Positions 18,325 through 27,663 of a stretch of 64,000 bases of DNA are shown here, one piece after another. The notes beneath the pieces are model-generated. The model was not told where the DNA came from, did no database searches, and saw only the letters and a list, made by a program, of their open reading frames with translations. Origin of the DNA: Symbiodinium natans (lineage: Eukaryota > Sar > Dinophyceae > Suessiales > Symbiodiniaceae); NCBI GenBank assembly GCA_905221605.1, contig CAJNDS010000335.1:902079-966078 (forward strand), in the 5' to 3' direction. Position numbers and translations under genes: made by a program. Position 1 is the first letter of the stretch. Every line of letters starts with the position of its first letter.

Positions 18325-19014
18325 GAGTACAAGCAGGCCAGCAAGGTGGCTGCCGATGCCCTGGAGCGCTTCCAGGCCTCCTTCTTTCCGTGTTTAGGGT
18401 TTCGGATTTGAGGTTATAGGGTTTAGGGTTTAGGGTTTGGGGTTTAGGGTTTGGGGTTTAGGGTTAGGGGTTCAGGGTTTAGGGTCCTTGGGGAAAGCAG
18501 CCGTTGTAAAACTAAACAGGAACCCAAAACCCGAAGCCCTAAACCCCAAAGTGTGTGTGTGTGTGTGTGTCCCTAAGGCTCCATGCGGCTATATGGTATA
18601 TACTTGGGCCCCAAAGCTACTATATAGGAACCCCTTTAAGGCCCAAGTATATACTATATAGGTACATGAATCCTTAAGGTGTGTGTGTGTGTCGATCCGA
18701 TGGAAGGAGGGTTTAGGGTTTAGGGTTTAGGGTTTAGGGTTCACAAGCTCAGATTGGGTCTAGCGCTTCACAATTGACATCAACAGGTGCGCCGAGGCAC
18801 ATCGCGTCAAGCGCAGGCGCGCAGCATATGTCCAGGTACTGCAGCACACAGCACCCCATGGATCCATGTACTTATGTGGCTTGGGCACCAAAGCTACTGT
18901 ATAAGAACCCCTTGACGGCCCAAGTATATACTATATAGGTACATGGATCCTTAGGGGAAGCAGCGCAACAAAAAACTCCGACACCGCGAGATGAACCCGC
19001 CAGGCGTTGCGTGA
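18325..19014 (+). CDS. Candidate three-exon 3' end of a gene; introns hold MITEs
   Basis: Exons 18325-18389 (EYKQASKVAADALERFQAS; acceptor GCAG, donor GTGTTT), 18787-18835 (CAEAHRVKRRRAAYVQ; acceptor CAACAG, donor GTACTG) and 18964-19014 (RNKKLRHREMNPPGVA and TGA) join in frame: phase 2 meets a one-base start, then phase 0 meets phase 0. Composition is helical and basic, coiled-coil-like. Intron one carries TTTAGGG repeats, a GT microsatellite and MITE E copy one; intron two carries MITE E copy two. The 5' part is not identified. The model is inferred, but both junctions fit without forcing. Confidence 0.5.
18580..18676. mobile_element. MITE family E, copy 1
   Basis: The right arm GCCCAAGTATATACTATATA followed by GGTACATGAATCC pairs with a diverged left arm (ATATGGTATATACTTGGGC). 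It is flanked by GT microsatellites at 18549 and 18678. Confidence 0.7.
18855..18955. mobile_element. MITE family E, copy 2
   Basis: GGATCCATGTACTTATG at the left and GGTACATGGATCC at the right are inverted. The interior AAAGCTACTGTATAAG matches copy 1. It lies inside the second intron of the preceding gene model. Confidence 0.75.
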
Positions 19015-19566
19015 GCACTCCTGGCATGGCTTTGGGAGGGGGTTTAGGGTTTAGGGTTTAGGGTTCAGGGTTTAGGGTTTAGCTGTCTCTCATCCGACCC
19101 TTACAGCAACGTTCTTCCTAGGAAGTGCCTTCTCCGGCACACGTCGCTCATCAACTTGAGTCACCCTAAACCCTAAACCCTAAACCCCAAACCCCAAACC
19201 CTAAACCCCAAACCCTAAACCCTAAACCCTAAACCCTAAGATGCTGTTGAGCTCCGGGAATTCCCGGCGTAGTGATGTGGGGGCATTCGCCGCCTTGAAC
19301 CCAAAAACATCTTCGGCCCTCAACCCCCCCCCCACACTTGATAGTGGGCTTAGGGTGTATATCGTGTAGGGCTTAAGGAAACCCCAACCCTAAAACTCGC
19401 AAGCAACCCAAAAACTTTCAACTAAACAAAAAACTCGGCCCAAGCAACGAAGCAAGTTTAGCGGGCATAGGGTAGGTCAGCACTCTCCCATATAGGGCCA
19501 GTAGGGGAGTTTTCATAGAAACCCCTGATGCGCTGAAGCTTCACTGCTTGGTCTTACACCTCAGCC

Positions 19567-20533
19567 ATGGGAAGGAGTCTGGCGACAGCAGAGCTGAGGC
19601 AGGTTTAGGGTTTAGGGTTTAGGGTTTAGGGTTTGGGGTTTAGGGTTTAGGGTTTAGGGTTTAGGGTTTAGGGTTAGGGTTTAGGGTTTGGGGTTTAGGG
19701 TTTAGGGTTTCGGGTGCCGGCTCTAGGGGAGGGTTCTCATTGTTTCCAGCGTCTGTTGGTAGTGCAAGGTCGGCCCCACCTCACTCCCAATGGTCTGTGG
19801 GTGGCGGCGCGGGAACGGGGCGCTTTTCCTTTGGGAGATGGGGTACCCCTAAACCCTAAACCCTAAACCCTAAACCCTAAACCCTAAACCCGAAACCCTA
19901 AACTCTAAACCCTAAACCCTGTGTGGGAGCTGGCCATTTTGACCACTCTCCTTAGGCTCTTGTTGATAGCTGAGCCCTGTACGGGTGGGGAGCGGGTATT
20001 GTCAGCGTCTGACCACCCTAATTCGTATTAGGGTTTAGGGTTTAGGGTTTAGGGTTTAGGGTTTAGGGTTTAGGGTTTAGGGTTTAGGCGCAATCGGTGG
20101 GAATAGCTCAGGCAGTTCAAGCGTGTGGAGAGTGGAGGGGGCGAGGGAGGGTTTGAGGTTGGGGTTTGAGATTTGGTTTTGCCCACCCTACATGTCAAAC
20201 TCCTCAACCCAAGGCCTTTCTAAAAGCAAAGCCCCTAACCCCCCTTAAAGCCCCCTAAAGATTCCCTAAAACCCACAAAAACCCCCTGAACCTCCTAAGC
20301 CCCCGAAACCCTAAACCCTAAACCCTAAACCCTAAACCCTAAACCCCAAAACCCCCCTAAACCCCCCTAAACCTCCCTAAACCCCGCTTAAACCTCCCAA
20401 GCCGTAGGCGTCCGCTCTCGAGATGTTGGCCTTCTCTGTGTCCCAGGGAGGCGACATTCAGGAGGCCGTCCCTTTCGTGGACTTTTTCTCTATTTTTTAC
20501 TTGAAGATTGTGAAGGGCTTTAAAAGTGCTTGA
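19567..20533 (+). CDS. Candidate complete small gene with phase-0 telomeric introns
   Basis: ATG at 19567 lies two bases after ACCTCAG, a possible trans-splice acceptor. Exon one ends at 19602 (MGRSLATAELRQ) with donor GTTTAGGG. Exon two, 19750-19842, follows TTTCCAG and reads RLLVVQGRPHLTPNGLWVAA; its donor is GTACCC. A weaker exon, 20112-20150, reads VQACGEWRGRGR. The last, 20408-20533, follows CCGTAG and reads LEMLAFSVSQGGDIQEAVPF, then hydrophobic FVDFFSIFYLKIVKGF, then TGA. All junctions are phase 0. Intron one is almost wholly TTTAGGG. About 97 residues; a membrane-facing C-terminus is possible. Product unknown. Confidence 0.42.
19603..19712. repeat. TTTAGGG array at an intron start
   Basis: About fifteen heptamers, with two TTTGGGG variants, begin at the donor itself. 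Confidence 0.95.
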
Positions 20534-21040
20534 GAGCTTTCTGACGTTTTAAAAGCATGTAAGATGTTTTTGGGGGCTGTTTCTCGGAGTTTCTGAGGGA
20601 TGTTTGAACTCTGTTGCAGAGCCTGTCAATATCCCGCTCACCATCACGCGGCAATGTTTTTGGGAGCTTTAGCGGCGTGGAGGGGGCAAGGGGCTTAGGG
20701 TTTAGGCTAGGGTTGAGACTTCAGGGGAGGGTTTTAACGGTTTAGGGTTAGAGCGTGCGGGAGGGTGTTTAGTTAGAGCTTGGGGTTGTCGACCGGACAT
20801 GTCGGGTTCAGGGTTTGGGGCTTAGAGTTTTGGGGAAGGGGTTTGGGGTTCAGAGTTTAGGTCAGGGGCTCGAGGTATAGTTTACCCGAACCCGAATTTC
20901 CTAAACCATACAGAGCCCTTAAACTCTAAACCCTAAATCCTAAACCCTGAACCCTAAACCCTGAACCCTAAAACCCTAAACCCTCCAACCCTAAACCCTA
21001 AACCCTGCTGGGGTTTCTGAGGCTTTCTGCTGGCTTTTAG
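20534..21040. other. Unique sequence then mixed repeats; no gene seen
   Basis: TTTTGGGGGCTG and TTTTTGGGAGC pieces, a diverged TTTAGGG tract near 20697-20880 and CCCTAAA units at 20930-21006. No splice-bounded frame. Confidence 0.5.
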
Positions 21041-21096
21041 GGTCTTCGTGGATGGGATTATAAGGAAAGGTTCCCTTGTTTTCCGACGAAGAGCTC
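21041..21096 (+). CDS. Exon-like island
   Basis: CTTTTAG precedes and GTAAGC follows. The frame reads GLRGWDYKERFPCFPTKS. Another frame (VDGIIRKGSLVFRRR) is also open. Confidence 0.33.
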
Positions 21097-21389
21097 GTAA
21101 GCAGCTCAGCTACTTTCATGCTTTAGGGTTTAGGGTTTAGGGTTTAGGGTTTAGGGTTTTAGGGTTTAGGGTTTAGGGTTTAGGGCATAACTGGGGTTTA
21201 AGTACAAGTAAGTAAGGCTTCAGGACGTAGGCAGTCACTGTAAGGGGTGTCGGGCTTCAGGACAGGGCCTTGTAAAACGTTGAAGGATGTAAGAACTGTG
21301 TGGATACTACCCGCTATCCCAAACGAAAACAAGGGCTAAGCCTTAAACCCTGAACCCTTATGTCTAAGAGCTGTGCCCTGTGTGCCCAG

Positions 21390-21659
21390 GCTCTCAAGCG
21401 CATGAGGCAGCAGGTCACTGGATTGCCGCACGTGGGATGGGGTTGGGGGCTTTAGGGATTTGAGAGCTTTAGGGTTTTGAGGGTTGAGGGTTGTTGGGCC
21501 GAGGTTTGGGGTGTTTTGAGGGTTGTTGGGCAGAGGTTTTTGGGGCTTTGAGGGTTTGGGGTCTTGAAGGTGTAAGGTTTCGGTTCGAGGGTCTTTAAGG
21601 TTCGCGCATCAGGGCTTTCGGCCGTGGATCTTCCAATGAAAGAGGCCACTTCTACTGGA
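21390..21659 (+). CDS. Two short exon-like islands
   Basis: 21390-21413 follows GTGCCCAG (ALKRMRQQ) with a GTCACT donor. 21613-21659 follows GCATCAG (SAVDLPMKEATSTG) with a strong GTGAGT donor. The phases do not match each other as drawn. Between them is unique sequence rich in diverged TTTGAGGG. Confidence 0.3.
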
Positions 21660-21904
21660 GTGAGTGATTTCGACGCGTTCTTCTCTAAACCCGAAACCCG
21701 AAACCCGAAACCCGAAACCCTAAACCCTAAACCCTAAACCCTAAACCCTAAACCCTTGGATGTCAGGATCGGTTAAAAGGCCTAGGCTGCTGCGAAGCCT
21801 TTCAGGGGGCCTTGTGTTTTTTTGATGGCTGAGGTGTGTGGGTTCAGGGTTTAGGGTTTAGGGTTTAGGGTTTAGGGTTCAGGGTTCAGGGTTCAGGGTT
21901 TAGG

Positions 21905-22045
21905 GTATGGGATTTAGGGAGAAGGAGTCAGGGTTATGGGTTTAGGGTTTGGGGAAAAGAAGTTAGGCTCATGGGTTTTGGGTTTAGGGAAAAGGAGTTA
22001 GGGTTATAGGTTTAGGGCTTGGTGAAAAGGAGTTACGGTTTAGGG
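21905..22045. repeat. Tandem repeat of about 43 bp
   Basis: Three to four diverged copies of a unit containing GAAAAGGAGTTAGGGTTA and a TTTAGGG piece. Confidence 0.75.
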
Positions 22046-22067
22046 TTCCTCGCCTTCGCTGAAACCC

Positions 22068-22263
22068 TACTTGGAGGTTCATGGTACCGATTGCCCAAGT
22101 CTAACTGTAATTATCACCCACTTATAAGCGCTTTCAGTGCCCCAATTTGGTTATAGTTGGGTGATAAGTAAAGTTATCCCTAAACCCTAAACCCTAAACT
22201 CTAAACCCTAAACCCTAAACCCTAAACCCTATTGGGTTACTAAGTGCCATGAACCTCCAAGTA
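22068..22263. mobile_element. MITE family B split by a telomeric tract
   Basis: The left end TACTTGGAGGTTCATGGTAC and right end GCCATGAACCTCCAAGTA are inverted, and each end carries TA, as expected for a Tc1/mariner-type target duplication. Bases 22176-22231 are CCCTAAA heptamers inserted after TTATC. The rest of the interior (CACCCACTTATAAGC) matches other copies. Confidence 0.85.
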
Positions 22264-22319
22264 AACCCAAACCCAGGGGAGTGACCTCAAGCCCAGCCTG
22301 GTCCAACCTCGACTCTGAA

Positions 22320-22590
22320 CTCTTAAGCCCTAAACCCTAAACCCTAAACCCTAAACCCTAAACCCTAAACCCTAAACCCTAAACCCTAAACCCTATTCCC
22401 TAAACCCTAAAAATCCCTGAAGCCCCCAAACCCTCAAGTCCTAAATGCCCTAAGCCCTGGAGATCCTGGACCTTAGGATGGAGGGGTTTAGGGTTTAGGG
22501 TTTAGGGTTTGGGTTTAGGGTTTAGGGTTTAGGGTTAAGGGTTTAGGGTTTAGGGTTTAGGGTTTAGGGTTTAGGGTTTAGGGAGGGGCT
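22320..22590. repeat. CCCTAAA array, unique spacer, TTTAGGG array
   Basis: CCCTAAA at about 22326-22412 and TTTAGGG at about 22486-22582 flank a short sequence with CCCTGGAG and CCTTAGG. No exon seen between them. Confidence 0.9.
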
Positions 22591-22647
22591 GTTGAGGGTC
22601 TAGGGTTGGGCCTTGCTTCCACAAAAGCCTTCGGGCCTTGCGCGCAG

Positions 22648-22713
22648 CCGTTGGCGGAGGCAGCTTTGTACCACAACCTCGAGGACAAAAGGGCGCAGTC
22701 GAAATCGCCTTGA
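22648..22713 (+). CDS. Possible terminal exon
   Basis: TGCGCGCAG precedes. The frame reads PLAEAALYHNLEDKRAQSK and stops at TGA. Charged and helical. Its partner exons are not assigned. Confidence 0.42.
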   Translation, partial: PLAEAALYHNLEDKRAQSKSP

Positions 22714-22737
22714 GCTCGGCTGGGATTTGGGGGGTGT

Positions 22738-23080
22738 ACTTCTTCACCCAAGTACTAGGACCCAGAGTAGGCCCGTATTTCCCTACTTTAATGTTTTGGT
22801 CCTTGAAAGCCCTTAATCCAGAAAGGGCACAGGTTTTATTCCTAGGTTACTCTTGGGTGTAGAGTACAACTGTACGTATATCCCCCACTTGCAGCCACAG
22901 GCATTTCCGAAGTTAGGCGTACCTTTTTGGGGGTCCTTATTTAGAAGTGGATCCTGTTATTTTGGGACAATTAGGGGTCCCATATTGTATCGTAAACTCC
23001 CGCACATTAGGGCACTTAATGAGGTTACGAAGTGGGTCAGAAGTACCCTTCTAATTGGGCTATAAGTACCAATGTCAAGG
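22738..23080. mobile_element. Mosaic of family B-like element pieces
   Basis: TACTTCTTCACCCAAGTACT, GTACAACTGTACGTATA, ATTAGGGCACTTAATGAG, AGAAGTACCCTTCTAATTGG and GGCTATAAGTACCA are all family B interior or arm motifs. GGGGGTCCTTATTTAG and TTAGGGGTCCC are an inverted pair inside. Probably nested or recombined elements. Confidence 0.6.
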
Positions 23081-23509
23081 TGGCCCGCTGGTGAGTTTAG
23101 GGTTTAGGATTTAGGGTTTAGGGTTTAGGGATTGGGGTCTAGGGTTTAGGGTTTAGGGTTTATGGTTTAGGGTTTAGGGTTCAGGGCTTAGGGTTTAGGG
23201 GGGGCTGTGCTCGGCCAGGGTGCTCTTTGAGGTACCCTTGTAGAATGGCACTTCTTGTCTTCCTTCTGAGTCGCGGGGTTGAAGGGATTAGGGTTTAGGG
23301 TTTGGTTTAAGGTTGAGGTTGCCTAAGCCCTAAGCCCTACACCCCAAACCCTAAACTCCAAACCTTTGGAATTTAGAGGTTCTTCGAACCCGCCACCCCG
23401 CTCCCTGCCTCTAGTGCGGCTTGGCTTGGATACCCTAAACCTTGACTCCTAAACCCAAAACCCTAAACCCTGAACCGTAAGGTTCAGAAGCCGAGCTCAA
23501 AGCAGGGGG
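23081..23509. repeat. Mixed telomeric repeats and unique spacers
   Basis: TTTAGGG at about 23093-23200, then single-copy sequence and short CCCTAAA pieces. An AG-bounded, GT-followed piece near 23221 is too short to call. Confidence 0.7.
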
Positions 23510-23662
23510 TACTTGGAGGTTCATGGTACTTTCCTTTTAAGAACCAAATCATAATTGTACTTATAGCCCACTTATAAGCCCTTTAAGTGCCCGAATATGG
23601 TGAAAATTGGGTTAGAAGCACAGTTTTAATTGGGTTTTTTGAGTACCATGAAACTCGAAGTA
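23510..23662. mobile_element. MITE family B, complete
   Basis: TACTTGGAGGTTCATGGTAC to GAGTACCATGAAACTCGAAG and TA. The 153-base interior has CCCACTTATAAGCC and GTGCCCGAATATGG. Confidence 0.85.
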
Positions 23663-23675
23663 CACGGTCTCGCAG

Positions 23676-23748
23676 CACACAGACCATTCTAGTGCTATGG
23701 AAAATCTTGCACGCAGCGCCAGTATCTGCGACGACAGCGACGCACAAG
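23676..23748 (+). CDS. Exon-like island
   Basis: CTCGCAG precedes and GTTCGA follows. The 24-codon frame contains TILVLWKILHAAPVSATTAT. It begins 13 bases after a family B element. Confidence 0.38.
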
Positions 23749-23871
23749 GTTCGACCAATCCCGAAGCCACAGTATGGGCAAGTAGGGGGGTTAGGGGTTG
23801 AAAATTTAGAGCTTGGGTTTAGGGTTTAGGGTTGAGGGTTCAGGGTTTAGGGTTTAGGGGTATTCTCCTAG

Positions 23872-23946
23872 GCTGCGCACCGTCTCCCGCCTCTGCCTCC
23901 ACTGCGGGGACGTGGAGCAGGGCATGGGCGCGGCGCAGGAGGCGCG
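23872..23946 (+). CDS. Exon-like island with CxxC
   Basis: TCCTAG precedes and GTTGAG follows. The frame reads LRTVSRLCLHCGDVEQGMGA. It ends in phase 2. Confidence 0.42.
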
Positions 23947-24117
23947 GTTGAGGGTTTAGGGTTTAGGGTTTAGGGTTTAGGGTTTAGGGTTTAGGGGTTA
24001 GGACTTCGATTCTTTTGGGTGGCCCTTCAAGGCCTACTTGGAGCTTTAGCCAGCCGGAAACCCCAAACCCGAAACCCCAAGCCCCAAACCCCAAACCCGA
24101 ATTTTAAACCCCAAAAC

Positions 24118-24290
24118 CCCAAGCCCTAAACCCTCTAACCCTCTAACCCTCTAACCCTCTAACCCTCTAACCCTCTAGCCCCTAAACCCTAAACCCTAAA
24201 CCCTAAACCCTAAACCCTAAACCCTAAACCCTAAACCCTAAACCCTAAACCCTAAACCCTAAACCCCAAACCCTAAGCCCTCCCTCCCCG
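24118..24290. repeat. AACCCTCT octamer array then CCCTAAA array
   Basis: Six copies of AACCCTCT (about 24131-24180) are followed by about thirteen CCCTAAA heptamers. Confidence 0.95.
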
Positions 24291-24294
24291 CCAG

Positions 24295-24359
24295 GCCTCT
24301 TCCCTCTGCGAAGAGCTTCAGCTGCCGAGGGAACAGGCCTTCGTCGAACTGGGCGGGGC
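24295..24359 (+). CDS. Exon-like island
   Basis: CCGCCAG precedes and GTTTTT, the start of a T(20) run, follows. The frame reads ASSLCEELQLPREQAFVELG. Confidence 0.42.
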
Positions 24360-24360
24360 G

Positions 24361-24391
24361 TTTTTTTTTTTTTTTTTTTTGGGGGGGGGGG
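24361..24391. repeat. T(20)G(11) homopolymer junction
   Basis: Twenty T directly followed by eleven G, leading into TTTAGGG. As an intron start it would read GTTTTT. Confidence 0.95.
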
Positions 24392-24405
24392 TTTAGGGTT
24401 TAGGG

Positions 24406-25052
24406 TTGGGTTCGGCCGGTCCAGACTAACAGTCAAATAACGCCGTGGCCTTATAACACACAGGCCAAAAATAGCACCAGGAATCCCAGTCAATTTTAGC
24501 ATTTACCGGGTGCTTATTTTTGTGGGTCTGCTGGTGGTGACTGTTAGTCACATAGCAGCAGAAATAGCACCAGAAATAAATAGCACAAACAATAGCACAA
24601 AAAATAGCACCTGAAATAGCGCCAGGAATAGCACAAAAAATAGCACCAGAAATAGCACAAACAATAGCACCAGAAATAGCACCAGGAATCCCAGTCAATT
24701 TTATCAGCTTAGCATTTACCGGGTGCTGTTTTTTGTGGGTCTGCTGATGGTGATTGTTAGTCACATAGCACCAGCAACAGCACCAGAAATAGCACCAGAA
24801 ATAGCACAAACAATAGCACAAAAAATAGCACCAGAAATAGCACAAACAATAGCACAAAAAATAGCACCAGAAATAGCACCAGGAATAGCACAAAAAAATG
24901 CACCAGAAATAGCACCAGAAATAGCACCAGAAATAGCACCAGGAATAGCACCAGGAATAGCAGGAATCTCAGTCAATTTTTTGGCATTTACCGGGTGCTT
25001 TTATTTGTGGGTCTGCTGGTGGTGACTGTTAGTGTGGACCGGCCGAACCCAA
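24406..25052. mobile_element. 647-bp element with 30-bp inverted ends and internal minisatellite
   Basis: The left end TTGGGTTCGGCCGGTCC plus GACTAACAGTCA and the right end TGACTGTTAGTG plus GGACCGGCCGAACCCAA match at 29 of 30 positions by eye. GTTTAGGG abuts both sides, which fits either an 8-bp target duplication (hAT-like) or simple insertion in phase with the heptamer. The interior is built from AATAGCACCAG units and three copies of a TTTACCGGGTGCTTTT/GTGGGTCTGCTG module. Long frames on both strands come from the repeat; there is no transposase. A non-autonomous element. Confidence 0.8.
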
Positions 25053-25320
25053 GTTTAGGGTTTAGGGTTTAGGGTTGAGGGTTGAGGGTTTAGGGTTTAG
25101 GGTTTAGGGGTTTTCGGGTTGAGGGGTTGAGGGTTGAGGGTTTAATTGAAGGGAGTACGGCACTTCTAGTTCCCAACCATACTAGGACACTTAAGGAGCT
25201 TATGGGTGAACCCTAAACCCTCAACCCTGAACCCCAACCCTGAAAGCCTGAACCCTGAACCCTGAACCCTAAACCCTAAACCCTAAACCCTAAACCCTAA
25301 ACCCTAAACTGGGGGGCAAA
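25053..25320. repeat. TTTAGGG tract, unique spacer, CCCTAAA tract
   Basis: TTTAGGG at about 25053-25110, a short unique sequence, then CCCTGAA and CCCTAAA units to about 25310. Confidence 0.9.
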
Positions 25321-25338
25321 GACCCCTGAACCTCCAAG

Positions 25339-26292
25339 AAATCCCGCCAAAAGCTGTCCTGGGAGGCCATCGCGCTGCAACTGCTTGCAGCCCAGCGCTC
25401 AGGTAGGTCCCTGTCACCCTTTACCCTTTACCCTTTACCCTGTACCCTTTACCCTAAACCCTAAATCCTGAACCCTGAACCCCCAAACCCTACACCCTAA
25501 ACCATAAACCCTAAACTCTAAACCCTAAACTCTAACTGCCCTAAACCCTAAAGAATTTAGGGCTCATGAGGAGTTGAGGGTTTAGGGTATCGGGCCCCGG
25601 GGATGAGACGTAACTGAAGGGGATCCACTTTCCAGATCCTCCGGCGGGGCTTTGGGGAAAACAGGCGTCTACCAACCCTAAACCCGAAACCCGAAACCCT
25701 AAACCCTAAACCCTAAATCCTCAACCCTAAACCCTAAACCCTAAACCCTACTTGGAGGTTACTCGCCATATTAGGGCAATTAAGGGGCATATAAGTGGGG
25801 TATCAATTCAGTTGTACTTGGTTGTTAAGTACCACGAACCTCCAGGCAACCCTAAACTCTAAACCCTAAACTCCTCAACTTAAAAAGCCTTCAATCCTAG
25901 CCCTCAGCCTTAAATTGAACGGACTTGGGGGTTTCCGGATTCCCTCAGCCCTAAACCCTGAGCCCTGACCCCCCTCGCTGAGGATTGTCAAAGCCAGCAG
26001 CAGAACTACCTCGACTCCAAAGAGACGGTGGCACAGGCGCAGCTTTGGGGGTTTAGGGTTTAGGGTGTCGGATCTCGGGTTTGGGGTTTAGGGTTTGGGG
26101 TTAAGGGTTTAGGGTTTGGGGTTTGGGTTTTAGGGTCTGGTTTGGGGTTTGGGGTTTTGGGGGTCAGAGTGTGGTTGCTTAAGGGTTTGGGGATTAGGGG
26201 TTGCTTAGGGCTTGTTGGGGTTGAGGGTGTGTGGGTTGAGGGTTCCACACCCAGATGTGGCTTTAAGAAGGATTGCAGCCTGGTTAGATACT
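25339..26292 (+). CDS. Candidate four-exon segment ending in a MYND-like zinc motif
   Basis: Exons 25339-25402 (KSRQKLSWEAIALQLLAAQR; donor GTAGGT), 25636-25664 (PPAGLWGKQ; acceptor TTCCAG, GC donor GCGTCT), 25983-26050 (DCQSQQQNYLDSKETVAQAQ; acceptor GCTGAG, donor GTTTAG) and 26255-26292 (CGFKKDCSLVRY then the first base of a Cys-like codon; acceptor CCCAG, donor GTAAGG) fit together in phase at all three junctions. CxxxxxC then RYC resembles part of a MYND zinc finger, a protein-interaction fold common in dinoflagellates. Introns contain CCCTTTA, CCCTAAA and TTTAGGG repeats and a family B MITE. Both ends are missing. Confidence 0.5.
25749..25846. mobile_element. MITE family B copy
   Basis: TACTTGGAGGTTACTCG at the left and AGTACCACGAACCTCC at the right are inverted. 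The interior has ATTAGGGCAATTAAGG. The final TA at the right end is lost. It lies within a putative intron. Confidence 0.8.
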
Positions 26293-26856
26293 GTAAGGAC
26301 CCCCTGAACCTTGAACCCGAAGCCCTTAACCCTAAGCCTCTAAAGCCTGTAGGGTTTATAAGGGTTCAGGGCTTAGGGTTTGGGGGTTTGGGGGTTGGTT
26401 ACGGGTGGGGGGTTTACGGGTTTAGGGGGTTGGGGGTTTAGGGTTTAGGGGTTGGGGCCTCGGGGTTGAGAGTTGAGTGTGAGGGCTTGCGGGGTTGAGG
26501 GGTTTGGGGGTTTATGGGTTCAGGGTTGAGGCTTGATCAAAAAGTCCTTCCGGGACGTTCAGGTACTTTGATCAACTACCATTAAGAAGACAAATGCAGA
26601 CAAGCCAATCAGAGTCAGGGTGTGTTGGGGTTTGTGTTTAGGGTTTGGGGTTTAGGGTTTAAACCCTAAGCCCCAAACCCCAACCTCTAAACCCAAACCC
26701 CCTTCCTCCCAAAACTTCGAACTCCAAACCTAAAACTCCCAAGAAGGCCCCCCTAAAAAAAAAAAACCCAAAGCCCTCAACTCCAAACCCAAGACGAGCG
26801 CTCCTAGACCCTCAAGGAATTCAGACTCGTATTCCTAAGGTTGTACCCCTAGAGGT
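26293..26856. other. Diverged TTTGGGG repeats and unique sequence; no gene seen
   Basis: Old TTTAGGG-like sequence at 26350-26520, then a GATCAAAAAGT/CTTTGATC inverted pair near 26535-26575, then C-rich diverged repeat and an A(11) run. Confidence 0.6.
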
Positions 26857-27185
26857 AACCCTAAACCCTAAACCCTAAACCCTAAACCCTAAACCCTAAA
26901 CCCTAAACCCTAAACCCTAAACCCTAAACCCTAAACCCTAACCCTAAACCCTAACCCTAAACCCTAAACCCTAAAACCCTAAACCCTAAACCCTAAACCC
27001 TAAACCCTAAACCCTAAACCCTAAACCCTAAACCCTAAACCCTAAACCCTAAACCCTAAACCCTAAACCCTAAACCCTAAACCCTAAACCCTAACCCCTA
27101 AGCCCTAAGCCCTAAGCCCTAAACCCTAGACCCTAAACCCTAAACCCTATACCCTCAAACCCTATACCCTAAAACCCTAAACCCC
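26857..27185. repeat. Longest CCCTAAA array in the window
   Basis: Roughly 300 bases of near-perfect heptamers with rare CCCTAACC slips, degrading at the right into CCCTAAG and CCCTATA. Confidence 0.97.
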
Positions 27186-27511
27186 AAACCCAAACCCCGA
27201 AGATACTCCTAATAGGGCCCTCATACCACCTTAAGGATCTTCAAAAAGGGTCCCCAAAAGCCAAGGTTACAACCTTAAGGGTCCCTAAACCCTAAACCTA
27301 CCCTAAACCTTAACCCTAAGCCCTAAACCCTAAACCATAAACCCTAAACCCTAAACCCTAAACCCTAAACCGAAGGGTTTGTGAAGGTCGGAATCCCCGA
27401 AGCCCAAAGCGTAGGCCCTTTGGATACCCTAAACCCCAAGCCCTAAACCCTAAGCCCTAAACTCTAAACCCTAAACCCTGAACCCAACAAGAACCTAAAC
27501 CCTAAACCCAG

Positions 27512-27587
27512 CCGTTCAAAGCAATCCGGCAGGCCCGCCGCCTTTTTGCCCGCGCTGACGACCATGTGAACGAGGATGCCCACCCAG
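27512..27587 (+). CDS. Exon-like island, helical
   Basis: AACCCAG precedes and GTTTAG follows. The frame reads PFKAIRQARRLFARADDHVN and EDAHP. CCCTAAA precedes and TTTAGGG follows. Fourteen bases near its end recur after the telomeric tract. TPR-like helix possible. Confidence 0.45.
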
Positions 27588-27663
27588 GTTTAGGGTTTCG
27601 GGTTTTGGGTTTAGGGTTTTGGGTTTAGGGTTTAGGGTTTGGGGTTTAGGGTTTAGGGTTTAG

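Noticed and set aside
24426-25025. Frames of repeated APEIAQ or CYFWC units
   Set aside because: They are produced by the internal minisatellite of the 647-bp element. All frames are similarly open.
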